The translations under genes were made by a program, and so were the position numbers. From Vibrio gazogenes (GTDB lineage Bacteria; Pseudomonadota; Gammaproteobacteria; Enterobacterales; Vibrionaceae), in NCBI RefSeq assembly GCF_002196515.1, contig NZ_CP018836.1, positions 1,116,001 through 1,180,000 of the forward strand: a stretch of 64,000 nucleotides of DNA, in the 5' to 3' direction. Positions 9,901 to 17,426 of this stretch are shown in pieces. Within the stretch, counting starts at the first letter, position 1. Each line of letters starts with the position of its first letter. The notes below the pieces were generated by a model. That model was not told the origin of the DNA. It worked only from the letters and a program-made list of their open reading frames with translations, and did no database searches.

Positions 9901-10620
9901 ACGCTGGGTGAAGTAGCGATGTTGCCGTTTACGCTGATTAGTAAAATGGAGTCTCGGGCACGGGAAGAAAAGAATGCGGCATTTGTGGCAAACTTTATCA
10001 ACAATCCTGCCTATACCGACAAGAATGCAGCATGGATTAAGAATATGCCGCCAGAGACGTTAGCCAAGCTGTTAACGGTGTTGACCCACTATCATGATAT
10101 TCCTAACCATTGGTATAACTGGGAATCTGATGCTGAAGCGAATTCACTGGCAGAGCAGAATGCTGCTCAGAGTAAGGCACTATTACAGATCTTTAAGTGG
10201 CTGGGTGCGGAATATACTATCCCGAAAGCCTCACAACTGGATCGCTTTGAAAATGCCGTGCAACGGATGGGCCTGAAAGACCCGACCACACTGGATAAAG
10301 GCGAGCAGTGGGAGAAGTATGCGGAAAACTTGCTTATAATCAAGAGATTCTTTGCTCGATGTGTAATGAATAAATATGATTACAGATTGCAAGATGAGCT
10401 CGGAAATGAAATATATAATCGTTTCATGATTATTAATTATAATAATTTTGTTAGCTATATAGAAAAATTAACTCATCGGACTCGTTTATATCAAAAAGAT
10501 AATCGTATAACTATTGCCGACTATGATTTATTGAATTTCCCATATTATCAGGCTGCCCGTGATGTGGGGCTGATGAAACAACAGGGATATAAAGAAATTA
10601 ACTGGAAGATTATCGAATGA
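6985..10620 (+). CDS. LysM-tipped T6SS effector candidate, 1211 residues
   Basis: A GTG start at 6985 overlaps the adaptor stop. Residues 4-48 form a LysM domain (QRGETLSALAKQYNTTVETLQ). A long, mostly helical charged region follows to about 530. A Gly/Ala-rich beta-type region (about 640-925) contains SADLSASAQFMRF near 685 and several GxG strands. A mainly helical C-terminus follows, with a hydrophobic stretch near 964-985 that could enter a membrane. I find no HKD, GxSxG lipase, nuclease or amidase motif, so the toxic activity is unknown. From about 10330 the DNA turns AT-rich, so the last 90-100 codons differ from the rest. It is followed, with a 4-base overlap, by exported Sel1 proteins. 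Position and adaptor make an effector likely; toxicity is inference. Confidence 0.75.
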   Translation: MTQIHMIQRGETLSALAKQYNTTVETLQKLNAEQIKNINLIYTGNTLNLPEESATAQWQPQDKEPENKLPNTLITQSECSKNVTVVDVLYVPSFIGEQGKSEQKFLFLTQEAVDAVQTEHDVCAKAVTMPDNASRVAEMGKLGILDAFNSLSHQVFLQMNDRKEGTQDAENYRETLFVQALLRRQVENEPEDLTFPEDNPDIGVKGIQRKIESRERYYKTQKEALDRMYCSLYGDNFRQLPNAVENYEVARTYQKNRYRRAMLGLLHDVFEDVEDKVADYEEKAKKIAQSVKLPQGELNYEFSDFGYYSSAKGSAVFQLLNRVQEYRKRGSINVLADIKDLKSDTEIVDLDRVEEFYHIWKNRNDSAIRQCLSERSTTSWYLRRNGYSADKLIRDFPHYNVGYYTLMAHIVGLNLLSVAVKEQCLTETQLLSGKAEVNRIREKFEDQTSTLTHLKSALSQVNVETLGYYPAYVLQLLIVREVTTRIQDFKDLVGENQAYVAQVSDILSYAHQCQTRIDALRELAEAQKSQPLLYYTVEGAKFADQVLVQQPMQLIWDEHDYQPENLTNQLYATNSEAQCHIVECALASAPDKRLYIRSNHPVLGDKLAQHKNCVVGYQVPTTGGATGDGNMTNNTAWRDMPTIAKKLEAKYGVFLSWSGDKKLADVDDMACFPWVKKDVNLFGVEGSADLSASAQFMRFVWSGEGSASTEKDIDSGNTVTAGKYELKMGLNVAAGQSSITLILPKQEMPLALPYIHSGKDANGNVLPETKAERRIGSFQIAVTGTVYGTIAASLHLATEVDLGNTASGLFGVRGTTPTSSGFANGDTPVKVEGKAFAGLEVGGSVNCAFNWKPTAADAKSLSLKHDFLNLFKVGGGVRGSLGIGAQCSFTLTFNRGRFVVIFNASVTEGIGCGGKISAELNPQNIDAFFSLLLSMTNSSSFKRFAFFDEEGRDDETFKALNTMTTVAISFGLTLGEVAMLPFTLISKMESRAREEKNAAFVANFINNPAYTDKNAAWIKNMPPETLAKLLTVLTHYHDIPNHWYNWESDAEANSLAEQNAAQSKALLQIFKWLGAEYTIPKASQLDRFENAVQRMGLKDPTTLDKGEQWEKYAENLLIIKRFFARCVMNKYDYRLQDELGNEIYNRFMIINYNNFVSYIEKLTHRTRLYQKDNRITIADYDLLNFPYYQAARDVGLMKQQGYKEINWKIIE

Positions 10621-11627
10621 ATCACATAATAAAATTACTGCTAAGCTGCCTGATGGTCTTTTCATATAGCAGCTTAGCTGCAACAGTTGATGACGGCGTT
10701 ACTCTGTTTAACCAGAAGGAATATAAGCAAGCTCAGGCTGTATTTGAGCCTTTGGCAAAGCAAGGCAATGCCAGAGCAATGTTTTGGTTAGGCGTTAGTC
10801 AGTTTAAAACCGGCGAGCAATTTAAAGCAGGCTCCACACTGCTTCAAGCCGCAGAGGCAGGAAATCCTTGGGCGATGCATCTGATGGTGCCAAGCTATAA
10901 TGGTCATTGTGGTTATCTGGGTTGGCCGTGTGATGAAGATTGGATGGATAAAGCTATAGTGGAGTGGAAAAAACGAGCCGATCAAGGTGACGGGAAGGCG
11001 ATGTATGCTTTGCTGCGTTGGGGTGAGAAACCATGGTGGGCTTATGTACCAGTTTTAAAACAGAAAAGATATGGCGAGTTGGTTGAGAAAGCAGTCAAAG
11101 CCGGTGGGTATAATGCCGTTAGTTACAATATGTATATACCAATAGATATGAAAAAAAATATTGAGTTACTGAAGTATGAGGTTAGTCAAGGTTATGCACC
11201 TGCAATGGTGGATTTATATTATATGAGTTATACAAAAAAAGTTATTATTGATGATAGCTTTCAATTAGCAAAGCGAGCATTATCTCTTGGTTACAGTGGT
11301 GGTGCAGCTGCTCTTTATTATCATTTTGAAGATGGATTGCCTAATGTAGAAACTGAATCTGATATACAAAACCTATCTCGTGAAATGAAAGAAATGTATA
11401 AGGATGCTTATTATTATTCCCTGATTGGAAAATATTGGGGAGGGGAAGATAATATATATCTTATCAGAAAAATGGTTATAAATAATAAAGGGGAAAAAGT
11501 TCTGATGAATGTATTATCGGAAAATGAGATGAAAGAAGTGGAATCGAAAGTGCAAGAGTTTACCAGAAATATTTCTATAAATATGTTTTTAGATGATTCA
11601 ACAGTCAGTGAACTTATTGCTCGATGA
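10617..11627 (+). CDS. Exported Sel1-repeat protein, array copy 1 (candidate immunity)
   Basis: The 336-residue protein has a Sec signal peptide ending near SSLAA-TVDDG and then Sel1-like helical repeats (QAQAVFEPLAKQGNARAMFWLG, TLLQAAEAGNPWAM). It starts inside the effector stop codon (ATGA), the tightest coupling in the array. The 5' half is almost identical to copy 4 (13761-14765). The middle (about 11206-11460) diverges, and the last 170 bp are again almost identical. Sel1-repeat proteins serve as periplasmic immunity proteins for some T6SS effectors, for example the Tli5 set next to PldB in Pseudomonas aeruginosa. That role here is inferred from position and export. Confidence 0.78.
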   Translation: MNHIIKLLLSCLMVFSYSSLAATVDDGVTLFNQKEYKQAQAVFEPLAKQGNARAMFWLGVSQFKTGEQFKAGSTLLQAAEAGNPWAMHLMVPSYNGHCGYLGWPCDEDWMDKAIVEWKKRADQGDGKAMYALLRWGEKPWWAYVPVLKQKRYGELVEKAVKAGGYNAVSYNMYIPIDMKKNIELLKYEVSQGYAPAMVDLYYMSYTKKVIIDDSFQLAKRALSLGYSGGAAALYYHFEDGLPNVETESDIQNLSREMKEMYKDAYYYSLIGKYWGGEDNIYLIRKMVINNKGEKVLMNVLSENEMKEVESKVQEFTRNISINMFLDDSTVSELIAR

Positions 11628-11723
11628 TTATTGGCAGAGCATTAATTCTCTCACGTGAATTATTTGGTAATTGTTATTTATTATAGTGAAAATCTAATAG
11701 ATACATTACAAAAAGATTATAAA

Positions 11724-12731
11724 ATGAATCAAATAATAAAATCACTACTAATATATGTGACAGTATTTTCATATGAAAGCTTCGCTGCAACAGTTGATGA
11801 CGGTATTACTCAGTTTAACCAGATGCAGTATAAGCAGGCTCAGGCTGTATTTGAGCCGTTGGTAAAGCAAGGGAATGCCCGGGCGATGTTTTGGCTAGGT
11901 GTCACTCAATTTCGAACGGGAGAGCAATTTAAAGCAGGGCATACATTGCTGAAGTCGGCAGAGGCAGGGAACCCTTGGGCAATGTTGATGATGTCGCCAG
12001 AAGATAACGGTTATTGTGGCTATCTGGGCTGGCCGTGCGACCCAAGTTGGAGAGATAAAGCCTTTTCGACTTTACAAGTGCTAGCCGATCAAGGTAATGG
12101 TAACGCTATCTGTACGCTTTTGTATAGAAAAGGGAAACCATGGTGGACTTATGTGCCCATTCTTAACAAGCAAAGAGGCGGAGAACTGGCAGAAAAAGGG
12201 GTGAAGAATGGTTGGTATAGTATGGCTAGCTGTGGTATTCCGATGAGTATAGAAAAAAAAGTTGAACTACTCCAATATGTAGCAGCTCAGGGATATGCGC
12301 CTGCCATGGTTGAACTATATTATATTGATTATCGGGATGAATATAATATAAAAAATAGCAGTGATTTTTTAAAAGAATCATTACGTTTGGGCTACCCTAG
12401 TAGTGTAGAAAATTTACTTTATAATGCAAGAAGAAAATATTTCAAAATCAATGAGCTTTCAGATTTTCGTAATATGACTGAAAAGGAAAAGTTAGGATTG
12501 GAGGATGTTTATTATTACTCTTTGATTGGAAAAGAGTTTGGTTTAAATAATATTATATTAAATATGAATAAGCCTGTTAAAAATTCAGAAGGAGTATTTG
12601 TGCTTGTTAGTTTACTATCATCGGAAGAACAGTTAAGTATTGAGGAAAAAGCGAAAAAATTCCTAGGTCAAGTAAAGCCAAATTTGTTTCTTTCTGAGTC
12701 TTCAAATATGAACGCTTTGCTTAATCCTTAA
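11724..12731 (+). CDS. Exported Sel1-repeat protein, array copy 2 (candidate immunity)
   Basis: I prefer ATG 11724 over an in-frame ATG at 11655, because it puts the signal peptide (MNQIIKSLLIYVTVFSYESFAA) at the N-terminus; the ribosome site is weak in both cases. The mature part begins TVDDGITQFNQMQYKQAQ and carries the same Sel1 repeats as copy 1, but with the variant GHTLLKSAEAGNPWAMLMMSP. The upstream spacer and the first 500 bp recur almost unchanged before and in copy 5 (14862). The C-terminal third differs from all other copies. The 335-residue length is close to the other members. Confidence 0.76.
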   Translation: MNQIIKSLLIYVTVFSYESFAATVDDGITQFNQMQYKQAQAVFEPLVKQGNARAMFWLGVTQFRTGEQFKAGHTLLKSAEAGNPWAMLMMSPEDNGYCGYLGWPCDPSWRDKAFSTLQVLADQGNGNAICTLLYRKGKPWWTYVPILNKQRGGELAEKGVKNGWYSMASCGIPMSIEKKVELLQYVAAQGYAPAMVELYYIDYRDEYNIKNSSDFLKESLRLGYPSSVENLLYNARRKYFKINELSDFRNMTEKEKLGLEDVYYYSLIGKEFGLNNIILNMNKPVKNSEGVFVLVSLLSSEEQLSIEEKAKKFLGQVKPNLFLSESSNMNALLNP

Positions 12732-12746
12732 TAAGATATACAAGAG

Positions 12747-13745
12747 ATGATCCGAAGAATAATAACTATCCTGTGTTTGATTATTTCTGTGAATGCCTTT
12801 GCAACATCGGTTGATGAAGGCGTTACTCTGTTTAACCAGATGCATTATAAGCAGGCTCAGGCTGTATTTGAGCCTTTGGCAAAGCAAGGTGATGCCAGAG
12901 CGATGTTTTGGTTAGGCGTCAGCCAGTTTAGAACGGGAGAGCAATTTAAAGCAGGGCATACATTGCTGAAGTCGGCAGAGGCAGGAAACCCTTGGGCAAT
13001 GTTGATGATGTCGCCAGAAGATAACGGTTATTGTGGCTATCTGGGCTGGCCGTGCGACCAAAGCTGGAGAGATAAAGCCTTCTCTGTATTAGAAAAGCTA
13101 GCCGATCAAGGCAATGGTAACGCTATCTGTACACTTCTGTATAGAAAAGGGAAACCGTGGTGGACTTATGTGCCCATTCTTAACAAGCAAAGAGGCGGCG
13201 AACTGGCAGAAAAGGGTGTGAAGAATGGCTGGTATCGGATGGCAAACTGCGGCATCCCAATGAATATTGAGAAGCAAGTTGAATTACTTCGATATGCAGC
13301 AAATCAAAATTATGCACCAGCTATGATTGAATTATATTCTCTTAACGAGAAGAATACTGATAAAGCAAAAGGTAGTGAGAATCTACTTCATCAGGCTGTA
13401 AAATTAGGTTACAGAGGAGGAGCATTAGCTTTTTATTATTATTACCAAGAGAAAATACCAGACTTAGAATCGGTGTCAGATTTTAATCAGTTGACTAGTG
13501 ATGAAAAAGATTTATTTAAAAAAGTGTATTATTATTCTTTGATTGCTAGCGGTTATGGGAGTAAGAAAGACTATCTTACATGGCAATGGGTTAAAGATGA
13601 GAAAGATGAAAGGGTTACTATTACACTGATTTCTTCTTATGAAGAAAAAGAAATAAAAAAGAAAGCAAAACTATTTTTGAGAAAATTTAAGCCAAATTTA
13701 TTTTTAGATGAATCTTCTGATATCAATACTTTACTAAATCCTTAA
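12747..13745 (+). CDS. Exported Sel1-repeat protein, array copy 3 (candidate immunity)
   Basis: The 332-residue protein has a different signal peptide (CLIISVNAFATS) from copies 1 and 2 but a body close to copy 2, with RTGEQFKAGHTLLKSAEAGNPW. It is therefore a mosaic of the array's building blocks. Only 15 bases separate it from copy 2. It ends in the shared LFLDESSDINTLLNP tail, which copies 2 and 5 also carry in variant form. The C-terminal third is unique within the array. Confidence 0.76.
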   Translation: MIRRIITILCLIISVNAFATSVDEGVTLFNQMHYKQAQAVFEPLAKQGDARAMFWLGVSQFRTGEQFKAGHTLLKSAEAGNPWAMLMMSPEDNGYCGYLGWPCDQSWRDKAFSVLEKLADQGNGNAICTLLYRKGKPWWTYVPILNKQRGGELAEKGVKNGWYRMANCGIPMNIEKQVELLRYAANQNYAPAMIELYSLNEKNTDKAKGSENLLHQAVKLGYRGGALAFYYYYQEKIPDLESVSDFNQLTSDEKDLFKKVYYYSLIASGYGSKKDYLTWQWVKDEKDERVTITLISSYEEKEIKKKAKLFLRKFKPNLFLDESSDINTLLNP

Positions 13746-13760
13746 TGAGATATACGAGAG

Positions 13761-14765
13761 ATGCTTCGACTAGCTATAACTAGCTTGTGTTTGATTATTT
13801 CTGTGAATGCCTTCGCAACCTCGGTTGATGATGGGATCACTCTGTTTAACCAGAAGGAATATAAGCAAGCTCAGGCTGTATTTGAGCCTTTGGCAAAGCA
13901 AGGCAATGCCAGAGCAATGTTTTGGTTAGGCGTTAGTCAGTTTAAAACCGGCGAGCAATTTAAAGCAGGCTCCACACTACTTCAAGCCGCAGAGGCAGGA
14001 AATCCTTGGGCGATGCATCTGATGGTGCCAAGCTATAATGGTCATTGTGGTTATCTGGGTTGGCCGTGTGATGAAGATTGGATGGATAAAGCTATAGTGG
14101 AGTGGAAAAAACGAGCCGATCAAGGTGACGGGAAGGCGATGTATGCTTTGCTGCGTTGGGGTGAGAAACCATGGTGGGCTTATGTACCAGTTTTAAAACA
14201 GAAAAGATATGGCGAGTTGGTTGAGAAAGCAGTCAAAGCCGGTGGGTATAATGCCGTTAGTTACAATATGTATATACCAATAGATATGAAAAAAAATATT
14301 GAGTTACTGAAGTATGAGGTTAGTCAAGGTTATGCACCTGCAATGATTTATTTGTACTATCTTAACGATTCAAAAAAAATCACTATTAATAATAGTTTTC
14401 AGTTAGCAAAGCGAGCATTATCCCTTGGTTATAGCACTGGTGCATTCGTTCTTTATTTTCATTTTAGAGATAAACTACCAAGTATAGAAACTGAGTCTGA
14501 TATTCAACATTTATCCAATGACATGAAGGAAAATTATAAGAATGCTTATTATTATTCATTGATTGAAAAGAATTTTAGTGGAGAAGATAGAGTATCTCTT
14601 ATCAGAAAAATGGTTATAAATAATAAAGGGGAAAAAGTTCTGATGAATGTATTATCGGAAAATGAGATGAAAGAAGTGGAATCGAAAGTGCAAGAATTTA
14701 CCAGGAATATTTCTATAAATATGTTTTTAGATGATTCAACAGTCAGTGAACTTATTGCTCGATGA
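13761..14765 (+). CDS. Exported Sel1-repeat protein, array copy 4 (candidate immunity)
   Basis: This 334-residue copy joins the signal peptide type of copy 3 (CLIISVNAFATS) to a body almost identical to copy 1. From about 13840 to 14345 I count only isolated differences from 10700-11205. A diverged patch of about 250 bp follows, and then identity returns to the stop, including the tail DDSTVSELIAR. A variable patch between two nearly identical flanks points to recent gene conversion or unequal recombination between copies. It starts 15 bases after copy 3. Confidence 0.76.
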   Translation: MLRLAITSLCLIISVNAFATSVDDGITLFNQKEYKQAQAVFEPLAKQGNARAMFWLGVSQFKTGEQFKAGSTLLQAAEAGNPWAMHLMVPSYNGHCGYLGWPCDEDWMDKAIVEWKKRADQGDGKAMYALLRWGEKPWWAYVPVLKQKRYGELVEKAVKAGGYNAVSYNMYIPIDMKKNIELLKYEVSQGYAPAMIYLYYLNDSKKITINNSFQLAKRALSLGYSTGAFVLYFHFRDKLPSIETESDIQHLSNDMKENYKNAYYYSLIEKNFSGEDRVSLIRKMVINNKGEKVLMNVLSENEMKEVESKVQEFTRNISINMFLDDSTVSELIAR

Positions 14766-14861
14766 TTATTGGTAGAGCATTGATTCTCTCACACGAATTA
14801 TTTGGTAATTGTTATTTATTATAGTGAAAATCTAATAGATAAATTACAAAAAGATTATAAA

Positions 14862-15866
14862 ATGAATCAAATAATAAAATCACTACTAATATATGTGACA
14901 GTATTTTCATATGAAAGCTTCGCTGCAACAGTTGATGACGGTATTACTCAGTTTAACCAGATGCAGTATAAGCAGGCTCAGGCTGTATTTGAGCCGTTGG
15001 TAAAGCAAGGGAATGCCCGGGCGATGTTTTGGCTAGGTGTCACTCAATTTCGAACGGGAGAGCAATTTAAAGCAGGGCATACATTGCTGAAGTCGGCAGA
15101 GGCAGGAAACCCTTGGGCAATGTTGATGATGTCGCCAAAAGATAATGGTTATTGTGATTATCTGGGTTGGCCGTGCGACCCAAGTTGGAGAGATAAAGCC
15201 TTTTCGACTTTACAAGTGCTAGCCGATCAAGGTAATGGTAACGCTATCTGTACGCTTTTGTATAGAAAAGGGAAACCATGGTGGACTTATGTGCCCATTC
15301 TCAATAAGAAAAGGGGCGGAGAACTGGCAGAAAAAGGCGTGAAGGATGGCTGGTATCGGATGGCGAGTTGTGGCATCCCGATGGATATTAAGAAGCGAGT
15401 TGAGCTACTTCAATATGCTGCACAGCATCATTATGCTCCCGCAATGGTTGCTTTGTATTACCTTGATGAAAAAGGTAAGTATAAAATGAAAAATAGTGCT
15501 CATTTTTTGCATGATGCGATGAAGCTAGGTTATGACAGTGGAGCAGCGGGCCTATTTCATTACCTATATCCTATATATCACAAGATTAATACATATGTTG
15601 ATATCCAAAATTTAACTGCTGAGGACTATAACAAATTAAAAGAACTATACTTTTATTCTCTTGTTTCTCAAGGTCTTGGGTATAAAGATGATTTTAATTT
15701 GCAGGTTCTAATAAGGACTAAAAATAATGAGAATAAAGTTGTCAAATTAATTTCTTCTGATGAGGAAAATAAAATAGAGGAAAGAGCAAAGGATTTTTTG
15801 AAAAAAGTCAAACCTAACTTATTTCTCGATGAATCCTCTAACATGAATGCTTTGCTTAATCCTTAA
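14862..15866 (+). CDS. Exported Sel1-repeat protein, array copy 5 (candidate immunity)
   Basis: The start at ATG 14862 places the signal peptide (shared with copy 2) first. The 334-residue protein is nearly identical to copy 2 over its first 170 residues; one visible change is CDYLGW for CGYLGW. The C-terminal half is its own. The start lies 3138 bp after copy 2, close to the copy 1 to copy 4 distance of 3144 bp. A block duplication of about 3.14 kb therefore explains the layout, followed by local divergence. The tail LFLDESSNMNALLNP matches copies 2 and 3. Confidence 0.76.
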   Translation: MNQIIKSLLIYVTVFSYESFAATVDDGITQFNQMQYKQAQAVFEPLVKQGNARAMFWLGVTQFRTGEQFKAGHTLLKSAEAGNPWAMLMMSPKDNGYCDYLGWPCDPSWRDKAFSTLQVLADQGNGNAICTLLYRKGKPWWTYVPILNKKRGGELAEKGVKDGWYRMASCGIPMDIKKRVELLQYAAQHHYAPAMVALYYLDEKGKYKMKNSAHFLHDAMKLGYDSGAAGLFHYLYPIYHKINTYVDIQNLTAEDYNKLKELYFYSLVSQGLGYKDDFNLQVLIRTKNNENKVVKLISSDEENKIEERAKDFLKKVKPNLFLDESSNMNALLNP

Positions 15867-15881
15867 TAAGATATACGAAAG

Positions 15882-16104
15882 ATGATCCGAATAATAATAA
15901 CTAGTCTGTGTTTGATTATTTCTGTGAATGCCTTTGCAACATCGGTTGATGAAGGCGTCGCTCTGTTTAACCAGAAGGAATATAAGCAAGCTCAGGCTGT
16001 ATTTGAGCCGTTGGCAAAGCAAAGCAAGGCAATGCCAGAGCAATGTTTTGGTTAGGCGTTAGTCAGTTTAAAACCGGCGAGCAATTTAAAGCAGGCTCCA
16101 CACT
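15882..16104 (+). pseudogene. Truncated and frameshifted sixth Sel1-repeat copy
   Basis: ATG 15882 opens a copy with the CLIISVNAFATS signal peptide and then the copy-1-type body. At about 16018-16030 the sequence has five extra bases (an AAAGC-type direct duplication) compared with the other copies. This shifts the frame to a TAG at 16053-16055 after 57 codons. DNA similarity continues in the other frame to about 16104, where it stops abruptly after the shared CTCCACACT and unrelated sequence begins. It therefore carries both a frameshift and a deletion of about three quarters of the gene. It marks the right-hand end of the array. Confidence 0.85.
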
Positions 16105-16292
16105 CAGGGTGACCGCATGAGTGTTTAATTTTTACTCATCATCGAAAGAGTTATAAGGTTGTAATAATTACATATTCAGAATAAAACATAAGATGAATAA
16201 ATTTAAAAATTACCTGTAGATGTTGTATATGAATAATTTTTTAAGAAAATTGACGGGAATTTATATTTTATTCATTTACTTTGTTTACTTGT

Positions 16293-16316
16293 AAAACGAG
16301 CCGCAACTGCGGCTCG
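16293..16316 (-). terminator. Intrinsic terminator of the small gene at 16341
   Basis: Perfect 9-bp arms CGAGCCGCA (16297-16305) and TGCGGCTCG (16308-16316) have a 2-base loop. On the minus strand they are followed by TTTTAC. It lies 25 bp past the stop of the minus-strand gene. Confidence 0.75.
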
Positions 16317-16340
16317 AAAACTAAATCAACCAATCAATCA

Positions 16341-16538
16341 TCACACCAAATCTGATTCATCCGGCTCTTCATGATAGCGCACGTAATGGGTGGTAATCAG
16401 ATTATTCAGATACAGCAGCACATTGCGCAGCTCTTGACTATTGTGCCGCTGTTCGGCTTCAAATATTTCTTCTAGCTGACGCAGGTATTCGCGGGCTTTT
16501 TGGGCGAATTGGTGATCGTAAGGGATGGTTTCGTACAT
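16341..16538 (-). CDS. Small conserved-looking protein of unknown function
   Basis: I choose ATG 16538 because GGAG lies 8 bases upstream; an in-frame ATG at 16559 has no ribosome site. The 65-residue product is acidic and helical (QKAREYLRQLEEIFEAEQRH, LRNVLLYLNNLITTHYVRYHEEPDESDLV), with no signal peptide or membrane helix. A good terminator follows it, which supports a real gene. I do not recognise the family. It sits between the broken end of the Sel1 array and mntR. Confidence 0.6.
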   Translation of the reverse strand: MYETIPYDHQFAQKAREYLRQLEEIFEAEQRHNSQELRNVLLYLNNLITTHYVRYHEEPDESDLV

Positions 16539-17005
16539 AGGTGATACTCCGTGAGTCATTTTTTACCACCACACAAAGTTCCTACGCTCTGAGTGGTGAA
16601 CTGAAACAAGGTGTAGGAATACCGCACTCACGATACGGCCAGCAGAAGCTGCCTTGTCCAGCCCACCATAATTCAGATGTGCTGAAGCCGTACATAATAA
16701 AAAACCAACATGAAGTTAGCAATCATATATGTTGTGAGTTGTTACGAGTTCCTACGCCCGGCACCGGATTTTGCCAGTGCAGAGCGTAGGTTATCTGTTT
16801 TTGGGAAAATAAAAGTATGAAAAAAGTATGAGATTTTGGGGGTGGGTTAACAGTTGTCTCTTGGAAGCGATGACTTGAATGATCTCTCGATCGTCAGGCT
16901 ATTGCCAAACTCATGATTTAGATGTGATAGAAAGATACTTATTCCTGTATGAATGAGAAAACATCAAATTTTCATCATGTTATGGGATGTTGTTTCACCT
17001 CTGGT
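16539..17005. other. Intergenic region with repeated hairpin motif
   Basis: AGTTCCTACGC occurs at 16577-16587 and again at 16747-16757. The second copy faces AGAGCGTAGG at 16781-16790, so CCTACGC/GCGTAGG can close a hairpin of about 40 bases with an inner GGCAC/GTGCC-like pair. GTAGGAAT at 16613-16620 could pair with the first copy. No believable gene is present. It may be a palindromic repeat family or the promoter and leader of the small gene. Confidence 0.4.
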
Positions 17006-17422
17006 TTATTCCTCCGAAAGCATCAGATAGCGCTGCATTGCTTTCACGGTATCTTCGCTGCAATGATGCTCAATGCCTTCCGCATCTGCTTTTGCGCTGG
17101 ACTCCGGAACGCCCATTTTGATCAGCGTTTCATAAACAATGTGATGTCTTCTGGCCACCTTTTCTGCTAACTGTTTTCCTTCCGGTGTTAAAAACACGCC
17201 ACGGTATGGTTCAGATTCAACCAGCCCGGCACTTCTCAAACGAGAAATAAACTTAGACACCGCCGCCGGACTGACACCAAACCGTTTCGCCAAATCAGCA
17301 CTGCGGACTTCTCCCCGGGATTCGAACAAATCCGCAATTTCTTCTACATAATCTTCAACCAATTCAGCCTGATGGTCTTCTTTAACTTTACTGAAGGCAC
17401 TGCTCTGTTTCACTTGAGGCAT
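17006..17422 (-). CDS. mntR: Manganese-responsive regulator MntR (DtxR family)
   Basis: I start at ATG 17422, a few bases after the mntH stop (17427), giving 138 residues; an ATG at 17455 would overlap mntH and has no better ribosome site. The N-terminal winged helix shows VEEIADLFESRGEVRSADLAKRFGVSPAAVSKFISRL, followed by RGVFLTPEGKQLAEKVARRHHIV and the metal-site segment DAEGIEHHCSEDT. These match MntR, which binds DNA when loaded with Mn(II) and represses manganese uptake. It lacks the SH3-like third domain of DtxR, as expected for MntR. It is probably co-transcribed with mntH, making an autoregulated operon. Confidence 0.92.
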   Translation of the reverse strand: MPQVKQSSAFSKVKEDHQAELVEDYVEEIADLFESRGEVRSADLAKRFGVSPAAVSKFISRLRSAGLVESEPYRGVFLTPEGKQLAEKVARRHHIVYETLIKMGVPESSAKADAEGIEHHCSEDTVKAMQRYLMLSEE

Positions 17423-17426
17423 AACG

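Larger units (their letters stand above)
10617..16104 (+). repeat. Tandem array of Sel1-repeat genes, block period about 3.14 kb
   Basis: Starts at 10617, 11724, 12747, 13761, 14862 and 15882 give copy-to-copy offsets of 3144, 3138 and 3135 bp between members 1/4, 2/5 and 3/6. A three-gene block thus seems to have been duplicated once. The signal peptides, first halves and tails are shuffled between members, and short spacers recur: ATATAC..GA..GATG before copies 3, 4 and 6, and a 95-bp spacer before copies 2 and 5. The whole array is AT-rich compared with the genes around it. Confidence 0.85.

Noticed and set aside
9342..10004. 220-codon antisense frame inside the effector gene
   Set aside because: It lies wholly opposite a convincing coding sequence and has a basic, low-complexity composition typical of shadow frames.
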